A stretch of DNA of 48,892 bases from Collinsella aerofaciens (GTDB lineage Bacteria; Actinomycetota; Coriobacteriia; Coriobacteriales; Coriobacteriaceae), in NCBI RefSeq assembly GCF_015548375.1, contig NZ_JADMWW010000021.1:1-48892 (forward strand). Direction: 5' to 3'. A program made the translations under genes and the position numbers. This document shows, piece after piece, positions 8,741-18,997 of this stretch. Numbering within the stretch: position 1 is the first letter of the stretch; each line of letters begins with the position of its first letter. The notes beneath the pieces are model-generated. The model was not told the DNA's origin and did no database searches. It saw nothing but the letters and a program-made list of their open reading frames with translations.

Positions 8741-10408
8741 TTAGAACAGGCCGGTGATGTTGCCGTCGTTGTCGACGTCGATGTTCTCGGCCGCGGGGAC
8801 CTTGGGCAGGCCCGGCATGGTCAGAACACTGCCAGTCAGTGCGACCACAAAGTGGGCACCGGCGGAAACCTTGAGCTCGCGCACCGTGATGCGGAAGTTC
8901 TCGGGAGCGCCCAGGGCCTTGGCGTTGTCGCTAAAGCTGTACTGCGTCTTGGCCACGCACACCGGCAGGTTGCCAAAGCCGTTCTCGCGCAGCTCGGCGA
9001 GCTGGCGCTTGGCGGCCGGCGTAAAGTCGACGCCGTCGGCGCGGTAGACCTTGGTGGCAATGGCCTCAAGAGCGTCGGCCACATCGGCGCCGTCCTCATA
9101 GGCAAACTTGAGCTCGCTCGGCTGCTCAATCAGACGCATGACCTCATCGGCAAGCTCGAGCGCGCCCTCGCCGCCCTTGGCCCAGACCTCGGAAAGCTTT
9201 ACGTTGACGCCGAGCTTCTGACACTCGAACTCGATGAGCGCAAGCTCGGCCTCGGTGTCCGTCGGGAAGCGGTTGATGGCGACTACGCAGGGCAGACCAT
9301 AAACGTTCTGGATGTTGTCGACGTGACGCAGCAGGTTGGGCATGCCGGCCTTGAGTGCCTCGAGGTTCTCCTCGTTGAGGTCGGCCTTGGCGACGCCACC
9401 GTTGTACTTCAGCGCACGAGCGGTCGCGACGACCACGACGGCGCTGGGGCGAACGCCCGTCATGCGGCACTTGATGTCGAGGAACTTCTCGGCACCCAGA
9501 TCGGCACCGAAGCCGGCCTCGGTAATGGCGACATCGCCAAAGCGCATCGCCATACGCGTGGCCATGATGGAGTTGCAGCCGTGGGCAATATTGGCGAAGG
9601 GACCGCCGTGGACAAACGCGGGCGTACCCTCGAGCGTTTGCACCAGGTTGGGCTTGAGCGCGTCCTTAAGCAACGCGGCCATGGCACCCTGGGCCTTAAG
9701 GTCGCGGGCACGGACGGGCTCGCCGGCAAAGCTATAGCCGACGACAATCTCGCCCAAGCGTTCCTTGAGGTCGCTGATGCTCGTAGACAGGCACAGAATT
9801 GCCATGACCTCGGAGGCAACGGTGATGTCGAAGCCGTCCTCGCGCGGCACACCTTGGGCCTTACCGCCAATGCCATCGATAACATGGCGCAGCTGACGGT
9901 CGTTCATGTCGACAACGCGCTTCCAGGTGATGCGCTTAACGTCAATACCGAGCTGATTGCCCTGCTGGATATGGTTATCGAGCATGGCGGCCAGCAGGTT
10001 GTTGGCAGCACCGATGGCATGGAAGTCGCCGGTAAAGTGCAGGTTGATGTCCTCCATGGGAATGACCTGGGCCCAACCGCCGCCAGCGGCACCGCCCTTG
10101 ACGCCAAAGACGGGACCGAGCGAAGGCTCACGCAGGGCCACGGCGCTCTTGATACCGCGACGACGCAGGCCATCGGCCAGACCGATGGTCGTGGTGGTCT
10201 TGCCCTCGCCCGCGGGCGTTGGGTTGATAGCGGTCACGAGGACGAGCTTGGCCTGGTGATCAGTCGGCTCGTTGAGCAGTGAATAGTCGACCTTAGCCTT
10301 GTCGAAGCCGTACGGAATAAGGTGCTTAACGTCGACGCCGGCGTTCTTGGCCACCTCGGTAATAGGCAGCGGCGTGACAGAACGTGCGATTTCGATGTCA
10401 GTAGGCAT
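8741..10408 (-). CDS. fhs: Formate--tetrahydrofolate ligase
   Basis: This 555-residue enzyme makes 10-formyl-THF from formate, THF and ATP, feeding one-carbon metabolism. The start [10 protein letters not shown] is preceded by AAAGGA at 7 nt; longer in-frame starts (to 10483) run into the promoter. The glycine-rich nucleotide loop [12 protein letters not shown] lies at residues 63-74, and family signatures such as [11 protein letters not shown] and the GGAAGGG loop follow. The length matches the family. It is monocistronic, with its own promoter and terminator. Confidence 0.97.
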   Translation of the reverse strand: MPTDIEIARSVTPLPITEVAKNAGVDVKHLIPYGFDKAKVDYSLLNEPTDHQAKLVLVTAINPTPAGEGKTTTTIGLADGLRRRGIKSAVALREPSLGPVFGVKGGAAGGGWAQVIPMEDINLHFTGDFHAIGAANNLLAAMLDNHIQQGNQLGIDVKRITWKRVVDMNDRQLRHVIDGIGGKAQGVPREDGFDITVASEVMAILCLSTSISDLKERLGEIVVGYSFAGEPVRARDLKAQGAMAALLKDALKPNLVQTLEGTPAFVHGGPFANIAHGCNSIMATRMAMRFGDVAITEAGFGADLGAEKFLDIKCRMTGVRPSAVVVVATARALKYNGGVAKADLNEENLEALKAGMPNLLRHVDNIQNVYGLPCVVAINRFPTDTEAELALIEFECQKLGVNVKLSEVWAKGGEGALELADEVMRLIEQPSELKFAYEDGADVADALEAIATKVYRADGVDFTPAAKRQLAELRENGFGNLPVCVAKTQYSFSDNAKALGAPENFRITVRELKVSAGAHFVVALTGSVLTMPGLPKVPAAENIDVDNDGNITGLF

Positions 10409-10448
10409 GGGCGGTCCTTTCGTTACCGAATGAGAAAAAGACCAATTC

Positions 10449-10476
10449 AGCATAGCACGGGCGCGCAATAGTAAAA
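10449..10476 (-). promoter_or_regulatory. Promoter of fhs with extended -10
   Basis: On the minus strand TTTTAC (10476-10471) and TATGCT (10454-10449) are 16 bp apart, and TGC directly before TATGCT makes an extended -10. Transcription would start near 10440, about 35 nt before the ATG. Confidence 0.5.
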
Positions 10477-10552
10477 CGCCCATAACCGATGAACGGCGAT
10501 ATGTTTACCCGATGCCCAGCGATAGTCCAACAGCCCGCCAAAACAAAACGCC

Positions 10553-11620
10553 CTAAACGGTAGGTTCAATCCCCAGGTGCTCAAAGGTGCGGAGGGTTGC
10601 CTGACGGCCCTGCGGCGTACGAATCATCAATCCGCACTGCAGCAAATAGGGCTCATAGACATCCTCGAGCGTGCCCGGGTCCTCGCCCACCGCGCTGGCA
10701 AGGGTCGTAAGTCCCACGGCGCGACCGGAGAACGTCTTGGCGAGCGTCTCCAAAATGCGAATATCCATCCAGTCCAGACCGAGCTCGTCGATCTCGAAGA
10801 ACTCGAGCGCCTGGCGACAGATATCGAGCTCGATGGGGCCGTTGCCGCGCACCTGTGCGTAATCGCGCACGCGCTTGAGCAGACGGTTGGCAAGACGTGG
10901 CGTGCCGCGCGAACGCGAGCCGATCTCGAGTGCACTGGGATGGTCGATCGTCACGCCCAGGATAGTCGCCGAGCGCGTCACAATCTGCGCGAGCTCCTCG
11001 ACCGTGTAGTAATCCAGGCGATATGAAATGCCAAAGCGGTCGCGCAACGGGCCGGTCAACATGCCTGAACGGGTCGTTGCCGCCACCAGCGTAAACTTGG
11101 GGATATCCAAGCGAATCGAGCGCGCCGCCGGACCCTTGCCAATCACGATATCGAGGGCAAAGTCCTCCATCGCGGGGTACAGGACCTCCTCGACCGAACG
11201 GTTGAGGCGGTGGATCTCGTCGATAAACAGCACATCGCCCGGCTGCAAGTTAGTAAGGATGGCCGCCAGGTCGCCCGTGCGCGCGATGGCAGGGCCACTC
11301 GTGGTCTTGATCTGAGCGCCCAGCTCGTTGGCGATAACGGTGGCCAGCGTGGTCTTGCCCAGGCCCGGAGGACCCGAGAAGATCACGTGGTCGAGCGTCT
11401 CGCCACGGCTCTGCGCCGCTTCGATCAACACGCGCAGGCTCTGCTTGATGTGCTCCTGGCCGCAGTAATCGTCCAGGCGCTGAGGGCGCAAAGTGCGGTC
11501 GACATCGAGATCCTCGGCCGTCAGCTCCGAGCCCACCATGCGCTCGCCGTGCGCCATGGATGCCGCCGGCGAGTTACCGGGCGTCGCCCACAAGTCCTGA
11601 GAGTCATCGGCTTCCCACAT
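10553..11620 (-). CDS. ruvB: Holliday junction branch-migration ATPase RuvB
   Basis: RuvB drives branch migration of Holliday junctions as a hexameric ring with RuvA. The protein (355 residues) shows Walker A GPPGLGKT (83-90), Walker B LFIDEIHR, sensor motif [17 protein letters not shown] and a C-terminal winged helix ([16 protein letters not shown]). The N-terminus before [11 protein letters not shown] is some 20 residues longer than usual. The ATG at 11620 overlaps the ruvA stop as TGATG; a GTG one codon upstream is also possible. It is the last gene of ruvC-ruvA-ruvB. Confidence 0.97.
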   Translation of the reverse strand: MWEADDSQDLWATPGNSPAASMAHGERMVGSELTAEDLDVDRTLRPQRLDDYCGQEHIKQSLRVLIEAAQSRGETLDHVIFSGPPGLGKTTLATVIANELGAQIKTTSGPAIARTGDLAAILTNLQPGDVLFIDEIHRLNRSVEEVLYPAMEDFALDIVIGKGPAARSIRLDIPKFTLVAATTRSGMLTGPLRDRFGISYRLDYYTVEELAQIVTRSATILGVTIDHPSALEIGSRSRGTPRLANRLLKRVRDYAQVRGNGPIELDICRQALEFFEIDELGLDWMDIRILETLAKTFSGRAVGLTTLASAVGEDPGTLEDVYEPYLLQCGLMIRTPQGRQATLRTFEHLGIEPTV

Positions 11621-12240
11621 CACGCATCCATTCCGAGTCGCTTAAGCGCCGCGCCGAGCAGATCCTCGACACGCATATTCTGCCCATCATACCCGCTCAG
11701 GGCAACATCGGTCTCCTGCGGGCTAAAGCCCATGGAAAGGAGTGCCGCACGGGCATCGTCGATCGCCGAGGGAGCGGCAGCGGGCACGGGCATCGCAACC
11801 TGTCCGGGAATCACGTCGACCGGCACAAAGCCCTTATCCTTGGCAAAGGTGCTCTTGAGTTCCAGGATCAGGCGCTGAGCTGTCTTTTTGCCCACACCGG
11901 GTACCTTGGCCATGCCCTTGTCGTCCTCGGCCATCACCAGCGAATACAGCTGCCCCACGGTATAGGTGGAAAGCACGGCAAGCGCCAGGCGCGGGCCAAC
12001 GCCCGAAACGGACACGAGCCGGTCGAACATCGTGCGCTCATCCTTTGAGGAAAAACCGAAAAGTGTCATGGCGTCCTCGCGCACCTGCATACGCGTGTAG
12101 AGACGGACCTCGCCGCCGGGCGTCGGCAACGTGGCCGCAGTGCTGCCCGAGATGCCGAGTTCAAAGCCAACGCCCGACACATCGACGACAGCAGAGCTCA
12201 TCGTGGACTCGACAAGCGTTCCGTGGAGCTGGGAAATCAT
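11620..12240 (-). CDS. ruvA: Holliday junction-binding protein RuvA
   Basis: The 206-residue protein has the N-terminal OB domain ([20 protein letters not shown]), the helix-hairpin-helix pair ([34 protein letters not shown]) and the C-terminal UBA-like domain ([20 protein letters not shown]) that contacts RuvB. The start overlaps the ruvC stop in the same TGATG manner as the next junction, so translation is probably coupled. Confidence 0.97.
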   Translation of the reverse strand: MISQLHGTLVESTMSSAVVDVSGVGFELGISGSTAATLPTPGGEVRLYTRMQVREDAMTLFGFSSKDERTMFDRLVSVSGVGPRLALAVLSTYTVGQLYSLVMAEDDKGMAKVPGVGKKTAQRLILELKSTFAKDKGFVPVDVIPGQVAMPVPAAAPSAIDDARAALLSMGFSPQETDVALSGYDGQNMRVEDLLGAALKRLGMDA

Positions 12241-12761
12241 CAGTATCCGGTTCCTCTCTGTTGATAGAACTCGCCACCGGTGAGGGCGCGGGTGCGGCTG
12301 AGGTTTACGTGGCAGATGGCGCAGGCCAGGGCATCGGCGGCATGGTCGGGATGCGGGTCGTGGTCGAGCTGTGTTAGCGTGCGTACCATATAGGCGACCT
12401 GCCGCTTGTCCGCGGCGCCGGTGCCCACCACAGCCTGTTTGATCTGCATGGGCGTGTACTCGCCAATCTCGAGCGCGCATTCCGAAAGCGCTACGAGTGC
12501 AGCACCGCGGGCATGCGCCGTGGGGATGGCCGAACGAACGTTGGCGCCAAAGTAGATGCTCTCGACAGCAGCTGTGTCGGGTCGATAACGCTCGACGACA
12601 TCCTTAAGGTCACGGGCGATATGCGACAGGCGCACCGCAAGCGGGCTGCCCGCGCTGGTCTCGATGCAACCGTAGGCACGGCAGCGAACCTCGCCACGCC
12701 GCTCCTCGATAATCCCCCAACCCGTATGAGCCAAACCGGGGTCAATGCCCAAGATAACCAA
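12240..12761 (-). CDS. ruvC: Holliday junction resolvase RuvC
   Basis: RuvC cuts Holliday junctions. The four acidic catalytic positions are visible: GIDPG near the start, VESIYFG, and HPDHAADA near the end. A TTG codon at 12761 is chosen as start because GGGGAGG lies 5 nt before it; the longer in-frame reading begins with another TTG at 12782 that has no ribosome binding site. This gives 173 residues, normal for RuvC. First gene of the ruv cluster. Confidence 0.93.
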   Translation of the reverse strand: MVILGIDPGLAHTGWGIIEERRGEVRCRAYGCIETSAGSPLAVRLSHIARDLKDVVERYRPDTAAVESIYFGANVRSAIPTAHARGAALVALSECALEIGEYTPMQIKQAVVGTGAADKRQVAYMVRTLTQLDHDPHPDHAADALACAICHVNLSRTRALTGGEFYQQRGTGY

Positions 12762-12898
12762 GCCGACCTCCCCTCGCCACAAGCACAGCGCAAGACAGGG
12801 CCCCGCGCATCATTCACGAACGTCTGTTCTAGAATAACACAACGGGGCCAAGATGCTTAGTTGAAGTATCGGGGTTGGAAGCGAATCCTATCCCATAG

Positions 12899-14884
12899 TT
12901 AGTTCTGCGAGAAAAAGGGGAACTGCCTCGGATCTACTGGCGGGTGCGGCATCGGGCCACCCTGGGGACTACCTTGCGAGCCGCCCTGACCGCCCATCAT
13001 CTTATCGATGGCGTCCTGAACCTCGCCCTCGAACTTTTTCATACCCTCATGCAGACGACGCTGACCGTCCTCAGAGCGCAGCTCCTCCATTTGCTCGGGC
13101 GAAATACCCAGTAGCTCGCCCAGCACACCCATCATCTCGTTTCGCACGCGCTCGCTCGTATCCTCGTCAGCAAAACGGCGCACCTCGGCGCGCGCCAGCG
13201 AATCGACCGTCATACGCTCCTTGCCGTTAAGCCCCAGGTCGGACCACGCGAGCATATACGGCCAGGCACGCTCGGCAAACGAACGGGCCGAGACGATCGG
13301 CGCCATCGGCAACATGCGGCGGGCAGCCTCACCCTGTCGAACGAGCATCAGCAGCAGCGAGCAGGCCTCAGGCTTGCCAGCGGCCATCGGGATGTCGTCG
13401 AAAGATCGATTGCGGTCCACGTGCGCCTCGAGCGCGCCATCGACCTCACCCGGCTCAAGCCCGCCGAGCAGCTGTGCCGCACGGTCGAGCATATCGACCG
13501 GACCGTCGAGCGTCGAGAGCGCCTGCGCCAGCACGCGCTCCATACAATCTTCCACTGCGTTGAGCGTCACGAGCTCTTGGGGCACCACGGCAGACGTGCG
13601 GTTGCGCACACGCGCCACAAACTCAAGCGTCGACAGGTACACATCGCCAAAGGGCGCAAAGTCGCCCTGGTAGCCGCCGCAAAGCGCCGGCGCCGCCAGC
13701 GCGTACTCGGTTTTGGACAGCGGGCTCAGCGCCATCGCACCCAGCTCGAGCGCCGTATCCTCCAGCATCAGGCCCAGCGTGCGCGAGCGCAGGCGCTCGG
13801 CATCGCCCGCCGACACGTCGCGATCGAGCACGCGCGCCGCATCCGGTGCATCGCGCTCGACGGTGCGAATGTGCAGACGCTCGGCGATGGCGCGGACGGC
13901 GGCACAGCGGGCAGCCTCGGCTTCTTCCTGCGCCGGCGTAAAGATACGGTTGCGCCCCAGCACCAGGCCAATCACATTGCGCGGGCCCAGAGCGTCGACG
14001 GCCAGCGCCGCCAGCAGGGACGACGGCAAGTCACCCTCGAGTGCCACCACAGCACGCGACGCACCGTGGGCTCGGGCGTTGTCGCGCACGGCGAGCACCA
14101 GCGCCTGCCACAGCCACTCCTCGGAACGGAACTCGGGCAGTTCGTGATCCTCCAGGGCATCGAGCATTACGCCGCGCTGAATCTCCTGAACCAGCAGGCT
14201 CTCCTCAAAGCACGGCGCCTGGGCTACCACGCGCCCGCAATCGTCGAGCACAAACGACCCGCCGGTATACACCGACTCGTCATAGGCGCCGACCGGCGCC
14301 ATGCAGGCAAACCACACGCTGCGCTTGGAGGCGATCTTGCGGTAGGCACCGCTGCGCACGGCGGCGACGGCGGCGGTCTCGCGGTCGGTCATGTCAAACG
14401 CGTTGAATTGGAAATACGCAATGAGGTCAACGCCGGTCGGCAGCATCTCGAGCTCGCGATCCAGGTCAAAGATTACGGCGATGCGCACGCCGTCCACGTC
14501 GAACACCGGCGGCGCCCAACGGGTGTCGTTGCTCTCGCCACGCTGCAGGGCAATGCTCGAACGCGCCGGCACCACATGACCGTCCTTGAGCATCATGTAG
14601 TCGAGCAGCGGCTGGCCCTCAAACGAAACCGCCGCGGGCACGATGCAGATCATGTCAAGCTCCTGGATACGCTCGGCGACACCAGTCAAACCGGCAAGCA
14701 CGTCGTGCTCAAAGTCGGCAGCGCCCACCAGGCCACCGGGCATGGCGCCCATAAAGAGCGGAGCCGGAACGCACAGCACGCGCGCCCCGCGCTCGTGGGC
14801 CAGACGAGCCTGGTCCTCGATGCGGCCGCAAATGCCCTCAATATCACCCAGGCGCATATCGATCTGTGCAAGTGCGAGCTTCAT
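12899..14884 (-). CDS. NAD-synthetase-like protein lacking both active sites (probable pseudoenzyme)
   Basis: The 661-residue protein follows the layout of glutamine-dependent NAD+ synthetase: an N-terminal nitrilase fold (1-235) and a C-terminal NadE-type fold (about 255-480). The ends of the fold are recognisable (MKLALAQIDMRLGDIEGI; QGDFAPFGDVY at 407-417). The key residues are gone. The nitrilase Glu (normally FPE) reads VPA at 39-41, the YRK Lys reads ARS near 107-109, and the Cys of ICED reads IFD at 138-140. In the synthetase half, SGGxDS reads EGDLPS (283-288) and TGNKSE reads SPLSKTE. A roughly 120-residue C-terminal extension ends in a Gly/Pro/Gln-rich tail. The frame is intact, so it is not simple decay. 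A structural or regulatory role is inferred. AAAGGG precedes the ATG. Confidence 0.75.
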   Translation of the reverse strand: MKLALAQIDMRLGDIEGICGRIEDQARLAHERGARVLCVPAPLFMGAMPGGLVGAADFEHDVLAGLTGVAERIQELDMICIVPAAVSFEGQPLLDYMMLKDGHVVPARSSIALQRGESNDTRWAPPVFDVDGVRIAVIFDLDRELEMLPTGVDLIAYFQFNAFDMTDRETAAVAAVRSGAYRKIASKRSVWFACMAPVGAYDESVYTGGSFVLDDCGRVVAQAPCFEESLLVQEIQRGVMLDALEDHELPEFRSEEWLWQALVLAVRDNARAHGASRAVVALEGDLPSSLLAALAVDALGPRNVIGLVLGRNRIFTPAQEEAEAARCAAVRAIAERLHIRTVERDAPDAARVLDRDVSAGDAERLRSRTLGLMLEDTALELGAMALSPLSKTEYALAAPALCGGYQGDFAPFGDVYLSTLEFVARVRNRTSAVVPQELVTLNAVEDCMERVLAQALSTLDGPVDMLDRAAQLLGGLEPGEVDGALEAHVDRNRSFDDIPMAAGKPEACSLLLMLVRQGEAARRMLPMAPIVSARSFAERAWPYMLAWSDLGLNGKERMTVDSLARAEVRRFADEDTSERVRNEMMGVLGELLGISPEQMEELRSEDGQRRLHEGMKKFEGEVQDAIDKMMGGQGGSQGSPQGGPMPHPPVDPRQFPFFSQN

Positions 14885-15001
14885 GGCCCAGCCCTTTCCG
14901 TCGTAAATCGTCGTTGTCGTAGTAAAAGCGCCGGCCGCATGATGCAGTCGGCGCTCGCATGTGCATATGGTAGCTATGATACCCCGAGCGGGGGCACGCT
15001 C

Positions 15002-15364
15002 CTAGAACGTCGCGGACCACAGCCCGTGCAGGTTGCAATAGGCATAGACGGTACCGGTCTTGGAGCCGCCGGCAAAAAACGTCGTAGGCTTCATGCCGGG
15101 CTCGAGGTAATGGACCTCCAGGCGGCCCTCGGCCTCAAGCGCAATCCACTCGATGTAGTGCTCGGGCAGCATGGGGTGCTCCGTCGAGCCCACGCGTGCG
15201 CGGATCACGTGGCCGTCGCGCTCGATCTCGACAACAGGCACGTGCTTCTCGTGCGCCGCGTCCTCGGTGTTTACGGTCAGCTCCGTGCAGCCGGCAGGGG
15301 TCGCAACGTCGTCGCCAAGGGCAGCGATGAGCTTACCGTCGGGGTCCTTAAAGAATTTCGCCAT
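15002..15364 (-). CDS. Superoxide reductase (neelaredoxin type)
   Basis: The 120-residue protein reduces superoxide to peroxide at a single Fe(His)4(Cys) centre, in the cytoplasm of anaerobes. The ligands are in place: EKHVP (E39, K40, H41), EHPMLPEHY (H63, H69) and YCNLHGLW (C110, H113). The N-terminal desulforedoxin domain with its four cysteines, present in desulfoferrodoxins, is absent. The ATG at 15364 has AAAGGAG 7 nt upstream; a longer in-frame start at 15454 lacks support. It supports an anaerobic host. Confidence 0.92.
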   Translation of the reverse strand: MAKFFKDPDGKLIAALGDDVATPAGCTELTVNTEDAAHEKHVPVVEIERDGHVIRARVGSTEHPMLPEHYIEWIALEAEGRLEVHYLEPGMKPTTFFAGGSKTGTVYAYCNLHGLWSATF

Positions 15365-15465
15365 GATGTTCTCCTTTGCTGATGTGCCAATGTTCTTGAT
15401 GGTTCTTATGCCCAAAGGCAGGCGAACCATCCACGGCATGGCAAATGAACACATAACGAGCGAGG

Positions 15466-18400
15466 CTAGCGACCGTCGCCACCGAGCAGCGCCAGAACAT
15501 CCTCGCGCGTAAACAGTGCCGACGAGATACCATCGCCGCCGAGCACGCTGTTGACCAGATCGCGCTTGGACTCCTGCATCTGCATAATGCGTTCCTCGAT
15601 CGTGTCCTTGGCGATGAGTTTGTACACGGTCACGGTGTGCTGCTGGCCAATGCGATGCGCGCGGTCAGTCGCCTGATCCTGCGCCGCCACGTTCCACCAT
15701 GGGTCGTAGTGGATAACCACGTCGGCAGCCGTCAAATTAAGGCCCACGCCGCCCGCCTTGAGCGAAATCAAGAACACCGGCACCTCGCCCGCCTGGAACT
15801 GCGCAACCATCTTGGCGCGACTCTCTTTAGACGATGCGCCCGTAAGCTTAAGAAAGGCGATATCCTCCTTGGCCAGGCTCTTGCCGATGATATCGAGCAT
15901 GCCCGTAAACTGGCTGAACAGCAAGATGCGGTGACCGCCGTCGAGTGCTCCGTGGACGAGCTCCATGCACGTATCGAGTTTGGCGCTTCCCGCCTTGTAG
16001 TCCGCATAGTGCAGATGCGGGTCGCAGCAGATCTGACGCAGCTTGGTGAGCTCGGCAAGCACCTTGAGTTTATCTTTCTTAAACTCCCCGGCCTCGCGGT
16101 GCTGCACCTGCTGGGCAATGCGGTCCTGGTTGGCCAGGTAGAGCTTGCGCTGCTCTCCGGTAAGCTGCGCCATCACCGTATCCTCGATCTTCTCGGGCAG
16201 GTCGGCCACCACATCTTCCTTAACGCGACGCAGCACAAACGGCGATACGAGCGCCTGCAGACGAGCGGCACTATCGCCCTCGGCATGCTCGACGGGACTT
16301 TCAAAGCGCTTGGCAAATGAGTCGCGCGCGCCCAGAAGGCCCGGCATCAAAAAGTCGAAGATGCTCCAGAGCTCGGACAGGCGGTTTTCGATGGGCGTGC
16401 CCGTCAGGGCAAAGCGCACGCCGGCAGGCAGGCGCTTGGCGGCGCGAGCCACCTGGGTAAGCGGGTTTTTAATGTACTGGGCCTCATCGAGCACCACGCG
16501 GGCAAAATCCTGCTCGGCATACTCATCGATATCGCGCCGCATAAGGTCATACGACGTTACAACCACGTTGTGCTCGACCACGCCAGCAATTTGCACGCGA
16601 CGCTGGGCCTTGGCGCCCACAATGGCGCACACATCAAGCGAGGGGGCAAAGCGCTCCAGCTCGGCAGTCCAGTTGTACACAAGCGACGCGGGGCATACCA
16701 CGAGCGTGGGCTTGGTGTCCCCCGCTTCCACGCGCGCCAGAATGTGCGCGATCATCTGCAGCGTTTTGCCCAAGCCCATATCGTCGGCCAAGATGCCGCC
16801 AAGGCCCAGGTGCTCGAGCGAGCCGAGCCACTGATAGCCGTCGACCTGATAGCCGCGCAGCGTGGCCTTGAGCGAGGCGGGTACCGTAAAGTCCATCTTG
16901 CCGAGCGTGTCCAGGCGCTCGACAGTGCGGCGGAACGCCGCGTCGCGATCGGCCTCGAGCGCCGGCGTGCGCGCGATCATGCTGTCGACAAACAGGGTGC
17001 TCGACGCGGGAAGCGACACGCCATCGAGCAGGTCGACGGCATCGACGCCAAGGTCCTCGGCAAGACCAAACGCGGCACGAGCGCCCTCGTCCAGGCGCAC
17101 GATATCGCCGGACGTAAGGCGCGCGAACGTCTGGTGGCGCTTATACGAATCGAGATAGATGGCAAGGTCGGCCGCCGAAAGCCCGCTCGCGCCCAGTTCG
17201 ACGTCGAGCAGGTTACTCTTGACGGTGGCGCGCACCGAAAGCTTGGGCGCAGGACGGACCGAGATCTGGCGCAGGCGGTCGCTGAGCAGGACCTCGCCCA
17301 GCTCGGACAGGGCAGACAGGCCCTCGGTCAGCAAGTGGAACAGGCTCCCGTCATCGCGTTCCTCAAACGCTAGGCCGCCCTCGTGGAAATCGAAGTACAG
17401 GGCCGCCGTGTCCATAACGCGAAACTCCGCCACCGTATCGCGGGGCGGAACGCCGGGGCGTTGCTCTTCAAAAGGACTGCCCGGAGCACCAAGACTAAAG
17501 AGATCCGCCGACCAATCGCCGTAGGTCACCGTAATCTTGCAGGTCACGAGTCCATCGTCGACGCCAATCGCCATGGCAAAGCTCGGCTCGGGCGCCACGG
17601 CATCGAGCGCAGCGGGCGCGGTCAGGTCGGTGTAGTCGCGCAAGATAGGCAACGCCATGCGGCAGAACTCGCCCACCTGGTCGGCGGCGATATGGACCGG
17701 CGTGCGGCAGGGCAACAAGTGCGACAGGAACGGCGCCGCATGTTGGGCAAACGCCATGTCGGTACGGCGCGCGCGGCGCGTATCGACCAGATAGGCTGCG
17801 TCGCCAGCGACAAAGCAGTACGTATCGGCCGGCAGGCGCAAGTCGTAGCTGCCACCCGCCGCCGGTGCAATCTTGGCGGCAAGGAGCAGCGGGCGCTTGG
17901 CCGGGACTTCGCCCTCCCCCTGCGGCGACGGCTCGACCGCCACCTCGTAGGCGCGATGCGTCGTCGTCCCCCGCGACCAAGCAGGCTCAAAGGACATGGA
18001 CCTGCCGCGCAGCAGGTCCAGCACGGACACGATGGAATGCTCGGATACCGGCAACTGACGCTCGGCGACAAAGCCGCTGCGGGCAAAGTCGTACGATGCC
18101 GAGCGCGAACTCGTGATGTCGCTCAGGTAGGCGACCGTCATTGCGACAAAGTCGAGCAGCTTTGTCGACACGTCATCGAAAGCCTCGGGCACATGGGCAA
18201 ACGCAAGCTTCTTGCCATAGGAGAACGTACCGCCGCGCACATAGGCATCGGCCATGCCGTCGATATCCTTAACCACGTAGGACACCGAACCGCAGCGAAT
18301 GCGAAACTCGAGCGCCCAGTTAAAGCGATCGGCAAACAGCGGATTGTAGTACGGCACCAGCGAGGGCTCCAGCACCGCTTTGGGCGCATCGGGGTCAATG

Positions 18401-18939
18401 GTGCCGGCGAGTTTGCGGCGCATGGCCGCGAGCTCGTCCATGCGCGCGTCCGAAAGATCGGAAAGCGCCGCTACAAGGCTCGGGCTCGTGGGGACGGGCG
18501 CCGGGAAGGGAAAGTTGGGGTTGACCGAAGATGCGCTAGGCGCGGGGCGTGCGGACTGTTTGGATTGTGCGGGCGGTGCCGTAAACGTGCGAACCGGCGT
18601 GCGCAGGCCCTCGACAGGCTCGGCGCCACTGGCATCCAGATACGCCAGCGCCGTGGCGATGGCGTGCTTGCACATGCCGGGATAGCGGAAGGCGGCGGGG
18701 CAATCGCAGTCGTAGTCGATAACCTCGTGCTCGTCCATGTCGAGCGCCACGTGCGTCTTGTACAGGTCGCCGCGCGAGCCGCGCACCGAACCCTCGATGT
18801 TCACGTTTTTGGAGAAGCGCGAGCCGGAGTCCTCAAACGACAGCACGGCGCCGTTGAGCATGAGCGAGCGCCCCTTCATAAAGGTACTGCTGAGCGCCGC
18901 CTCTTTCCGGAGCGCCTGCGCAAACGTCCCCTGTGCCAT
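15466..18939 (-). CDS. SNF2-family helicase with N-terminal SWIM zinc finger
   Basis: The 1157-residue protein is an ATP-dependent DNA translocase of the SNF2/Rad54 type. A SWIM zinc finger (CDC...CKH, about residues 78-92) lies near the N-terminus, followed by a long bacterial SNF2-associated region. The ATPase core begins near residue 700: DDMGLGKT (Walker A, about 720), DEAQ (about 816), LTGTPIENRLSELWSIFDF, and the C-terminal RecA lobe with LLFSQFTGMLDII and DRAHRIGQ. It ends shortly after. GGAGG lies 5 nt before ATG 18939; an upstream codon at 18960 is less likely. It follows dnaE by 58 bp on the same strand. Confidence 0.93.
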   Translation of the reverse strand: MAQGTFAQALRKEAALSSTFMKGRSLMLNGAVLSFEDSGSRFSKNVNIEGSVRGSRGDLYKTHVALDMDEHEVIDYDCDCPAAFRYPGMCKHAIATALAYLDASGAEPVEGLRTPVRTFTAPPAQSKQSARPAPSASSVNPNFPFPAPVPTSPSLVAALSDLSDARMDELAAMRRKLAGTIDPDAPKAVLEPSLVPYYNPLFADRFNWALEFRIRCGSVSYVVKDIDGMADAYVRGGTFSYGKKLAFAHVPEAFDDVSTKLLDFVAMTVAYLSDITSSRSASYDFARSGFVAERQLPVSEHSIVSVLDLLRGRSMSFEPAWSRGTTTHRAYEVAVEPSPQGEGEVPAKRPLLLAAKIAPAAGGSYDLRLPADTYCFVAGDAAYLVDTRRARRTDMAFAQHAAPFLSHLLPCRTPVHIAADQVGEFCRMALPILRDYTDLTAPAALDAVAPEPSFAMAIGVDDGLVTCKITVTYGDWSADLFSLGAPGSPFEEQRPGVPPRDTVAEFRVMDTAALYFDFHEGGLAFEERDDGSLFHLLTEGLSALSELGEVLLSDRLRQISVRPAPKLSVRATVKSNLLDVELGASGLSAADLAIYLDSYKRHQTFARLTSGDIVRLDEGARAAFGLAEDLGVDAVDLLDGVSLPASSTLFVDSMIARTPALEADRDAAFRRTVERLDTLGKMDFTVPASLKATLRGYQVDGYQWLGSLEHLGLGGILADDMGLGKTLQMIAHILARVEAGDTKPTLVVCPASLVYNWTAELERFAPSLDVCAIVGAKAQRRVQIAGVVEHNVVVTSYDLMRRDIDEYAEQDFARVVLDEAQYIKNPLTQVARAAKRLPAGVRFALTGTPIENRLSELWSIFDFLMPGLLGARDSFAKRFESPVEHAEGDSAARLQALVSPFVLRRVKEDVVADLPEKIEDTVMAQLTGEQRKLYLANQDRIAQQVQHREAGEFKKDKLKVLAELTKLRQICCDPHLHYADYKAGSAKLDTCMELVHGALDGGHRILLFSQFTGMLDIIGKSLAKEDIAFLKLTGASSKESRAKMVAQFQAGEVPVFLISLKAGGVGLNLTAADVVIHYDPWWNVAAQDQATDRAHRIGQQHTVTVYKLIAKDTIEERIMQMQESKRDLVNSVLGGDGISSALFTREDVLALLGGDGR

Positions 18940-18963
18940 CACTTCCTCCAATCCACCCACCGG

Positions 18964-18996
18964 ATGATTTTTCTGGGACGGGGATTAAAAAATCAT
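18964..18996. repeat. AT-rich inverted repeat between dnaE and the SNF2 gene
   Basis: Arms ATGATTTTT (18964-18972) and AAAAATCAT (18988-18996) enclose a 15-nt loop that contains TGGGACGGGG, a core shared with the dispersed repeat at 22870 and 30949. It could act as a weak terminator or RNA-processing signal after dnaE. Confidence 0.4.
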
Positions 18997-18997
18997 T

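Noticed and set aside
13421-15382. 653-codon open frame antisense to the NAD-synthetase-like and superoxide reductase genes
   Set aside because: It crosses two real genes and their gap on the opposite strand and has no domain.
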